Shown here: positions 58,948 through 64,000 of the stretch, piece by piece | How positions within the stretch are numbered: position 1 is the first letter of the stretch | Layout: every line of letters begins with the position of its first letter | Source: Streptomyces asiaticus | Lineage (GTDB): Bacteria; Actinomycetota; Actinomycetes; Streptomycetales; Streptomycetaceae | Direction of reading: 5' to 3' | DNA: 64,000 nt | Assembly (NCBI RefSeq): GCF_018138715.1 | Contig: NZ_JAGSHX010000006.1 | Span: forward strand, 1,860,001-1,924,000 | Translations under genes and position numbers: made by a program | The notes under the pieces: model-generated | What the model saw: only the letters and a program-made list of their open reading frames with translations | Database searches by the model: none | Told to the model about the DNA's origin: nothing

Positions 58948-60399
58948 TCAGCCCCTGTACGCCTCCAGCAGCCGCAGCCAGATCTCGCTGATCGTGGGGA
59001 ACGACGGCACCGCGTGCCACAGGCGGTCGATGGGGACCTCGCCCGCTACCGCCACCGTCGCCGAGTGGAGCAGTTCGCTGACCCCGGGGCCCACGAAGGT
59101 GACGCCGATCAGGTGGCCCCGGTCCAGGTCGACGACCATGCGGGCGCGGCCGCGGTAGCCGTCCGCGTAGAGGACCGCGCCCTCGACCTGGCCCATGTCG
59201 TAGTCGACGACGCGGATGCTGCGGCCCTCGGACTCGGCCTGCGCCGCGGTCAGCCCGACCGCGGCGACCTCCGGGTCGGTGAAGACGACCTGCGGTACGG
59301 CCGCCTCGTCCGCGGTCGTCGCGTACTCGCCCCAGCGGCCCGTGTCCAGCCGCTCGACGCCCCGCGCGCGTGCCCCGATCGCCGCGCCCGCGATGCGCGC
59401 CTGGTATTTGCCCTGGTGGGTGAGGAGCGCTCGGTGGTTGACGTCGCCCGCCGCGTACAGCCAGCCGTCGGGGACGTCCGTCACGCGGCAGGTCTCGTCG
59501 ACCGTCAGCCAGCTGCCCGGTTCGAGCCCGACCGTCTCCAGGCCCACGTCCTCGGTGTGCGGGGCGCGCCCGGTGGCGAAGAGCACCTCGTCCGCCTCGA
59601 GCTGTTCCCCGCTCTCCAGGGTCACCGTGACCGGTCCCTCCACCCCGCCCGGCCGGGCCAGCCCCTTCACCGACGTACCGGTGCGGATCTCGGCCCCGGA
59701 CTCCCGCAGCGTCTCGGCGACCAGCTCGCCCGCGAACGGCTCGATCCGGTTCAGCAGCCCGGAGCCGCGTACCAGCACCGTGACGCGTGAGCCGAGGCCG
59801 CACCAGGCCGTGGCCATCTCGGCGGCCACCACCCCACCGCCCACGATGATCAGCCGGTCCGGCACCGTGCCGGCGCTGGTGGCCTCCCGACTGGTCCAGG
59901 GCCGGGCCTCGGCGATCCCGGGCATGTCGGGCAGCGCGGCCCGGGTGCCGGTGCAGACGGCCACGGCGTGGCGGGCGGTGAGGGTCCGCTCCCCGCCGTC
60001 CGATCCGTCCGACGGCGTCACCGCGATCCGCCGCGGCCCGACCAGCCGCCCATGGCCGCGCACCAGGTCGATCCCGGCCGAGTCCAGCCAGGTGAGCGCG
60101 CCGTCGTCCTTCCAGTTGCCGACCTGCTTGTCGCGGTGGGCGAAGACATCGGCCGCCGCCAGCGAGCCCCCGACCGCCTCCCGCAGCCCCGGCACCTGGC
60201 GTGCCTCGGCCCGCGCGAGCACCGGGCGCAGCAGCGACTTACTGGGGACGCAGGCCCAGTACGAACACTCACCACCGACCAGCTCACGCTCCACGATCGC
60301 CGTGGAGAGCCCGGCGGCGCGGGTCCGGTCGGCCAGATTCTCACCGACCGGGCCCGCGCCCAGCACGATGACGTCGTACTCGTCCGTGGCCTGATTCAT
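58948..60399 (-). CDS. FAD-dependent pyridine nucleotide-disulfide oxidoreductase
   Basis: This 483-residue flavoenzyme is of the lipoamide dehydrogenase/mercuric reductase-like class. The FAD dinucleotide fold YDVIVLGAGPVGENLADRTR opens the protein. The redox disulfide is GGECSYWACVPSK. The NAD(P) fold is RLIIVGGGVVAAEMATAWCG, and GWLYAAGDVNHRALLTHQGK is the second FAD motif. The C-terminal dimer motif is AVPSFPTISEIWLRL; the usual catalytic His of HxxP is replaced by Phe, so lipoamide reduction is unlikely. Substrate is unknown. ATG 60397-60399 is chosen by the conserved N-terminus; a longer frame upstream has no support. Confidence 0.88.
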   Translation of the reverse strand: MNQATDEYDVIVLGAGPVGENLADRTRAAGLSTAIVERELVGGECSYWACVPSKSLLRPVLARAEARQVPGLREAVGGSLAAADVFAHRDKQVGNWKDDGALTWLDSAGIDLVRGHGRLVGPRRIAVTPSDGSDGGERTLTARHAVAVCTGTRAALPDMPGIAEARPWTSREATSAGTVPDRLIIVGGGVVAAEMATAWCGLGSRVTVLVRGSGLLNRIEPFAGELVAETLRESGAEIRTGTSVKGLARPGGVEGPVTVTLESGEQLEADEVLFATGRAPHTEDVGLETVGLEPGSWLTVDETCRVTDVPDGWLYAAGDVNHRALLTHQGKYQARIAGAAIGARARGVERLDTGRWGEYATTADEAAVPQVVFTDPEVAAVGLTAAQAESEGRSIRVVDYDMGQVEGAVLYADGYRGRARMVVDLDRGHLIGVTFVGPGVSELLHSATVAVAGEVPIDRLWHAVPSFPTISEIWLRLLEAYRG

Positions 60400-60582
60400 C
60401 GCAACCCGCTCTCTCGCTCGTATCACCGTCGCAGAGCCTCCCGGGCCCTCGCAGGGCCATCGTGGCGTCGAGTTACCGCGCGCAGCCACCCCAATCGGCG
60501 TTTCGGCCGAGCACGACCGGCGGCGGGCGGCCCCGCTCCCGCGTCCGCTGCGTATGGGGCGCGGCCGCGCGACAGTGATCAC

Positions 60583-60981
60583 ATGACTGTTTTCACCGAA
60601 CCCGAGGTCGGCTACCTCAGATCGCAGCGGCTCGGCCGGCTGGCCACCGTGGACGCGCAGGGCCAGCCGCAGGCGAACCCGGTGGCGTTCTTCCTCAACG
60701 AGGACGGCACGGTCGACATCGGCGGCTACGCCATGGGCAGGACGAGGAAGTGGCGCAACACCGGGACGAATCCGAGGGTGGCGCTGGTCGTCGACAGCCT
60801 GGTGAGCGAGCAGCCGTGGATGGTGTGCGGGGTGGAGATCCGCGGCGAGGCGGAGCGGCGCACGGGGCCACATGACCTCGGCGCCCAGCTGAGCGACGAG
60901 GTCATCCGGATCCATCCGCGCTGGGTGTACAGCTGGGGCCTGGAGGACGTGCCCGGGGCCAAGACCCGGACCGTGGACTGA
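60583..60981 (+). CDS. PPOX-class F420-dependent oxidoreductase
   Basis: This 132-residue split-barrel flavin/deazaflavin-binding protein opens TVFTEPEVGYLRSQRLGRLA, followed by TVDAQGQPQANPVAFFLNED. The cofactor pocket region is MGRTRKWRNTGTNPRVALVV, and it ends VIRIHPRWVYSWGLED. It matches the short F420-dependent PPOX class common in actinobacteria. The electron acceptor is unknown. The ATG at 60583 has no clear ribosome binding site, suggesting weak or leaderless translation. It is divergent from the flavoprotein gene. Confidence 0.88.
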   Translation: MTVFTEPEVGYLRSQRLGRLATVDAQGQPQANPVAFFLNEDGTVDIGGYAMGRTRKWRNTGTNPRVALVVDSLVSEQPWMVCGVEIRGEAERRTGPHDLGAQLSDEVIRIHPRWVYSWGLEDVPGAKTRTVD

Positions 60982-61057
60982 CCGGGGCCGATCCCGGTCG
61001 GCACCGGGGCCGATCCCGGTCAGCACCAGGGGGATCCCGGTCAGCACCGGGGCCGGG
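60981..61057. repeat. 22-bp tandem repeat after the PPOX gene
   Basis: Units of 22, 22 and 21 bp (ACCGGGGCCGATCCCGGTCR-type) begin at 60981, 61003 and 61025, with a partial fourth. Each contains a CCGATCCCGG palindrome-like core. The array lies between two convergent genes and may serve as a terminator. Confidence 0.65.
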
Positions 61058-61111
61058 ACCGGACAGGCTCGGCCCGCCCCACCCCGCCCCGCCCCGGTCC
61101 CGGGCGCACCG

Positions 61112-62221
61112 CTACCGCTGCCGCTTCGGCCCCCGCTTGCGCTCCATCATGTGACGGCCGAGCGCCTGCCGCTGCTTCCAGTCCCGCCGCAGCTCGGCAC
61201 GTAGCCGCGCGTCCGTACGGGCGGCGAGTCGCTCGTTCTCGCGGAGCAACTTGCGGTAGCTCTCCAGCCGCCGCTCCGGCAGCGCGCCGTCGTCGATCGC
61301 GGCGAGCACCGCGCACCCCGGCTCGACCTGGTGGGCGCAGTCGGGGAAGCGGCACCGCTCGGCGAGCTCCTCGATCTCGGCGAACGCCTGCGCGACACCG
61401 CCCTCGGCGTCCCACAGCCCCACCCCGCGCAGCCCCGGGGTGTCGATCAGCGCCCCGCCCGAGGGCAGGGGCAGCAGATCGCGGGTGGTCGTGGTGTGCC
61501 GCCCCTTGCCGTCGCTGTCGCGGATCGCCCGTACGTCCTGGACGGCCTCGCCCACCAGCGCGTTCGCCAGCGTGGACTTGCCCGCGCCGGACTGGCCGAG
61601 CAGCACGGCCGTGCCGGGGGCGAGCAGGGCGCCGAGCTCGTCCACCCCCTCCCCCGTCGCGGAGCTGACCGGCAGCACCCGCACACCGGGCGCCGCCGTC
61701 TCGGTGTCGGACACCAGATGGGCGAGGGTGTCCGGGTCGGGCACCAGATCGGCCTTGGTGAGGACGAGCAGCGGCTGGGCGCCGCTCTCCCAGGCCAGCG
61801 CGGTGAACCGCTCCACCCGCCCCAGGTCCAGCTCGGCGGCGAGGGAGACGGCGATGACGGCGTGATCGGCGTTGGCGGCGAGAACCTGGCCGTCCGAGCG
61901 CTTGGAGGAGGTGGACCGTACGAAGGCGGTACGGCGCGGCAGCAGCGTGCGGACGTAGCGCGGATCGCCCTCGGCGTCCACGGCGGTCCAGTCGCCGGTG
62001 CACACGATCCGCATCGGATCGCGCGGCGTCACCAGCTCGGTGTCGGCCCTCGCCAGGCCGCTCGGCGTGACCAGATCGCACTGGCCGCGGTCCACCCGGA
62101 TCACCCGGCCGGGCACCAGGCCCTGCGCGGCGTACGGGGCGAACGTCTCCGCCCAGCCGTCGTCCCAGCCATAGGCGGCGAGGGAGTACGGAGAGGTGGC
62201 GTCAGAAGAAGTGTTGAACAC
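61112..62221 (-). CDS. rsgA: Small ribosomal subunit biogenesis GTPase RsgA
   Basis: This 369-residue circularly permuted GTPase acts late in 30S assembly. The N-terminal OB region (GLVPGRVIRVDRGQCDLVTP) is followed by G4 LLVLTKADLVPDP, G1 VLLGQSGAGKSTLANALVGE, the RHTTTTRDLLPLPSGGALID stretch and G3 IDTPGLRGVGLWDAEGG. The C-terminal zinc site is CRFPDCAHQVEPGCAV. All nucleotide and zinc residues are intact. GTG 62219-62221 is set by GAAGGG nine bases upstream. A 23-codon ORF with an excellent Shine-Dalgarno lies directly upstream. Confidence 0.95.
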   Translation of the reverse strand: MFNTSSDATSPYSLAAYGWDDGWAETFAPYAAQGLVPGRVIRVDRGQCDLVTPSGLARADTELVTPRDPMRIVCTGDWTAVDAEGDPRYVRTLLPRRTAFVRSTSSKRSDGQVLAANADHAVIAVSLAAELDLGRVERFTALAWESGAQPLLVLTKADLVPDPDTLAHLVSDTETAAPGVRVLPVSSATGEGVDELGALLAPGTAVLLGQSGAGKSTLANALVGEAVQDVRAIRDSDGKGRHTTTTRDLLPLPSGGALIDTPGLRGVGLWDAEGGVAQAFAEIEELAERCRFPDCAHQVEPGCAVLAAIDDGALPERRLESYRKLLRENERLAARTDARLRAELRRDWKQRQALGRHMMERKRGPKRQR

Positions 62222-62258
62222 GGAGGAAACCCTTCGAGGGGCGGCCTCCGATGAGGTG

Positions 62259-62330
62259 TCAGCCGGAGACCGCGGGAGTGGAAATGAGGAACTCCTGAAC
62301 GCGAGCGGCGCTCGCCACCGAGACCGTCAT
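62259..62330 (-). CDS. Short 23-codon ORF (possible leader peptide) upstream of rsgA
   Basis: The ORF starts at ATG 62328-62330, eight bases after AGGAGGTGAG, one of the best ribosome binding sites in the window. It ends with TGA at 62259-62261, 37 bp before the rsgA start. The peptide MTVSVASAARVQEFLISTPA then VSG has no cysteine or clear amino-acid bias. It may be a regulatory leader or a small protein; nothing proves translation. Confidence 0.45.
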   Translation of the reverse strand: MTVSVASAARVQEFLISTPAVSG

Positions 62331-62440
62331 CAATGTTCTCACCTCCTGCTTTCCTCAACGCGCGGCAACGCGGACCAACACGGCCCGCCCGGAACGGAGA
62401 AACCGTAGCCCATCCCCGCACGGGGGCGCCATCCATTTTT

Positions 62441-62459
62441 CTCTCGTTGAAAACGAGAG
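62441..62459. promoter_or_regulatory. Perfect palindrome in the rsgA-PKS gap
   Basis: CTCTCGTT (62441-62448), GAA, AACGAGAG (62452-62459). It lies in an AT-richer stretch between the leader ORF of rsgA and the PKS start, so it may control either. It resembles an operator more than a terminator. Confidence 0.5.
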
Positions 62460-62560
62460 GGCCGCAATCAACCACCCTGTGACCAGGGGAACATGACCCC
62501 GAGCAGCGGCTCCCGAACATGCTTGCGCACCCGCCGGACGCTGAGGTACCTTCGCGGCAG

Positions 62561-62588
62561 TTGATCTTTGTTTTCACGCGCGATAAAT
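62561..62588 (+). promoter_or_regulatory. Possible promoter of the polyketide synthase gene
   Basis: TTGATC (62561-62566) and ATAAAT (62583-62588), 16 bases apart, lie 45 bp before the PKS start in the most AT-rich stretch of the gap. The GTCACCAG repeats just downstream may be part of the leader. Confidence 0.35.
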
Positions 62589-62632
62589 GGGTCAGATCAC
62601 CAGGTCACCAGGTCACGGGGGAGTGTACCTAG

Positions 62633-64000
62633 TTGTCCACAGTCGCCGATTCGCCATGGCATCACGATGTCCATGATTCGGTAGCGGTCATCGGTTTCTC
62701 TTGTCGTTTACCGGGGGCCCGGACGCCCGAGGAATTCTGGCGTCTGCTCAGCGAGGGCGCGAACGCGGTCACTCCCGTACCGGAAGATCGATGGGCTCCG
62801 CGTCAATCCGACGGCGGGTCCGGGGCCCGAGCCGAAGCGGAAGCCGAAGCGGGCACTGAATTCGGCGCGTTCCTCGACGAGGTCGACCACTTCGACGCCG
62901 ACTTCTTCGGCATATCGCCGCGCGAGGCCGCCGCCATGGACCCCCAACAGCGGCTGATGCTCGAACTGGGCTGGGAAACCCTGGAGGACGCGGGCCTCAC
63001 ACCGGCCCGGCTCGCCCAAGGGCGGACGGGGGTGTTCGTCGGCGCCATCAACGACGACTACGCCACGCTGCTGCGGCGGCACGGCGGCGACTCCGCGGTC
63101 ACCCATCACACCCTGACCGGCCTCCAGCGCGGCATGATCGCCAACCGGCTCTCCTATCTGCTGGGCACCCGGGGCCCCAGCATGGTGGTGGACTCGGGCC
63201 AGTCGTCCTCGCTGGTCGCGGTGCACACGGCCTGCCAGAGCCTGCGCGACGGCGAATGCGACACCGCGCTCGCGGGCGGGGTCCACCTCAATCTCGCGTA
63301 CGACGGCGCGCTGAGCGCCGCACGCTTCGGCGGGCTCTCCCCCGACGGCACCTGCTACACCTTCGACGCCCGGGCCAATGGCTTCGTCCGCGGCGAGGGC
63401 GGCGGTCTTGTACTGCTCAAACCCCTCGCCCGCGCGCTCGCCGACGGCGACCGGATCCATGGGGTGCTGCGCGGCGGCGCGGTCAACAACGACGGCGGCG
63501 GGGACAGCCTCACCACCCCCAGCCGGACCGCCCAGGCGGAGGTGGTGCGCCGGGCGTACGCCGCGGCCGGGGTCGGCCCCGACGAGGTGCAGTACGTCGA
63601 ACTGCACGGCACCGGCACACCCGTCGGCGACCCCGTCGAGGCGGCGGCGCTGGCCGAGGCGATCGGCGCCGCGCGGACGAAGGACCGGCCGCTGCTGGTG
63701 GGGTCCGCCAAGACGAACGTGGGCCATCTGGAAGGGGCCGCGGGGATCACCGGCCTGATCAAGGTCCTGCTCTCCCTGAAGGCGGCACATCTCCCGCCCA
63801 GCCTCAACTTCCGCTCCCCCAATCTCGCGATTCCGCTGGAGGAGTGGAATCTGCGGGTGCAGACCGAGCTGTCGGCGTGGCCGCACCCGGATGCGCCGCT
63901 GATCGCCGGGGTGTCGTCCTTCGGCGTCGGCGGGACCAACGCCCATGTCGTCGTGGAGCAGGCCCCGGTGGTCTCACTCGCCGAGGGCGCGGAAGCAAGC
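62633..64000 (+). CDS. Type I modular polyketide synthase, KSQ loading domain (C-terminus off the window)
   Basis: The reading frame runs open from TTG 62633 to the edge (456 codons). No other start fits: a TAG precedes TTG directly, a GGGGGAG site lies 10 bp upstream, and no in-frame ATG or GTG occurs before the conserved VAVIGFSCRLPG. Only about 20 residues precede this, so there is no docking domain and this is the first module. The ketosynthase is complete to VSSFGVGGTNAHVVVEQAP. At the active site the sequence is VDSGQSSSLVAVHTACQSL: Gln190 replaces Cys, while His325 (LHGTGTPVGD) and His365 (TNVGHLEGA) are kept. This is the KSQ type that decarboxylates malonyl- or methylmalonyl-ACP to make the starter. 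An acyltransferase should follow beyond 64000. Confidence 0.95.
   Translation, partial: MSTVADSPWHHDVHDSVAVIGFSCRLPGARTPEEFWRLLSEGANAVTPVPEDRWAPRQSDGGSGARAEAEAEAGTEFGAFLDEVDHFDADFFGISPREAAAMDPQQRLMLELGWETLEDAGLTPARLAQGRTGVFVGAINDDYATLLRRHGGDSAVTHHTLTGLQRGMIANRLSYLLGTRGPSMVVDSGQSSSLVAVHTACQSLRDGECDTALAGGVHLNLAYDGALSAARFGGLSPDGTCYTFDARANGFVRGEGGGLVLLKPLARALADGDRIHGVLRGGAVNNDGGGDSLTTPSRTAQAEVVRRAYAAAGVGPDEVQYVELHGTGTPVGDPVEAAALAEAIGAARTKDRPLLVGSAKTNVGHLEGAAGITGLIKVLLSLKAAHLPPSLNFRSPNLAIPLEEWNLRVQTELSAWPHPDAPLIAGVSSFGVGGTNAHVVVEQAPVVSLAEGAEAS

Noticed and set aside
63191..63205. Cys-to-Gln change in the ketosynthase as sequencing error
   Set aside because: The full context VDSGQSSSLVAVH is the known signature of KSQ loading domains, and the short N-terminus agrees with a loading module.
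62708..63946. 412-codon minus-strand frame opposite the PKS
   Set aside because: The plus strand is an unbroken ketosynthase with all conserved motifs; it merely has no stop before the window edge.

Overview
The window is high-GC actinobacterial chromosome, almost certainly Streptomyces. Third codon positions are nearly all G or C, GTG and TTG starts are common, and Streptomyces-typical families are present (DUF2637, DUF5955, DUF6126, PucR, RNase Sa-like RNase, F420-dependent PPOX enzyme). No rRNA, tRNA or CRISPR array was seen. Most of the long ORFs antisense to genes are GC-skew shadows and are left out.

Layout. 1-4.4 kb: a truncated PfkB sugar kinase, a secreted guanyl-specific RNase, an XRE-cupin regulator coupled to a small membrane protein, an AIM24 protein, an SCO6745-like protein and an EF-hand protein. 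4.4-10.2 kb: an accessory patch with a frameshifted XRE regulator, two decayed IS5-type transposase fragments and a large NACHT-LRR (bacterial NLR) protein. 10.2-25.5 kb: allantoin and urate catabolism. This has allantoicase, allantoinase, an NCS1 permease, an allantoin/hydantoin racemase, the IclR regulator AllR, a MobA-like nucleotidyltransferase and malate synthase. After an intervening alpha-L-fucosidase come 8-oxoguanine deaminase, urate oxidase, a fused OHCU decarboxylase/HIU hydrolase, and two small genes including an HTH regulator. 25.6-34.6 kb: a zinc-ribbon protein, a lipoprotein metallopeptidase, two acyl-CoA synthetases, a lone TnpB element, a CorA transporter and a Tat-exported phospholipase C. 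34.6-43.8 kb: a GH6 glycosidase with a large acidic insert, then the xanthine dehydrogenase operon (FAD, 2Fe-2S and Mo subunits plus an XdhC-like maturation factor) divergent from a PucR regulator. 44-52.6 kb: a TPR-like protein, a repeat field, a GntR regulator, a DUF2637 membrane protein, an anti-sigma-type ATPase, a GH38 mannosidase and a GT2 enzyme. 52.6-62.2 kb: a 368-bp duplicated fragment of poxB, the intact poxB 2.7 kb away, a PP2C-like phosphatase with a long repeat tail, a flavin disulfide reductase, a PPOX enzyme and RsgA. From 62.6 kb to the right edge is the start of a type I modular polyketide synthase. Its first ketosynthase has Gln in place of the active-site Cys (KSQ loading domain), so a polyketide cluster begins here.

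How the genes work together. Xanthine dehydrogenase and 8-oxoguanine deaminase both produce urate. Urate oxidase, HIU hydrolase and OHCU decarboxylase convert urate to S-allantoin, which allantoinase and allantoicase open to ureidoglycolate and urea. Glyoxylate from ureidoglycolate enters central metabolism through malate synthase. Control is probably shared between AllR (candidate TTCC-N7-GGAA boxes), the small HTH protein and PucR. Ureidoglycolate lyase and urease are not in the window.

The items most worth a second look are the NLR beside decayed IS fragments, the OHCU/HIU fusion that keeps an internal ribosome binding site, the acidic repeat inserted in the GH6 catalytic domain, the poxB segmental duplication, the short ORF with a strong Shine-Dalgarno before rsgA, and the KSQ-PKS start.
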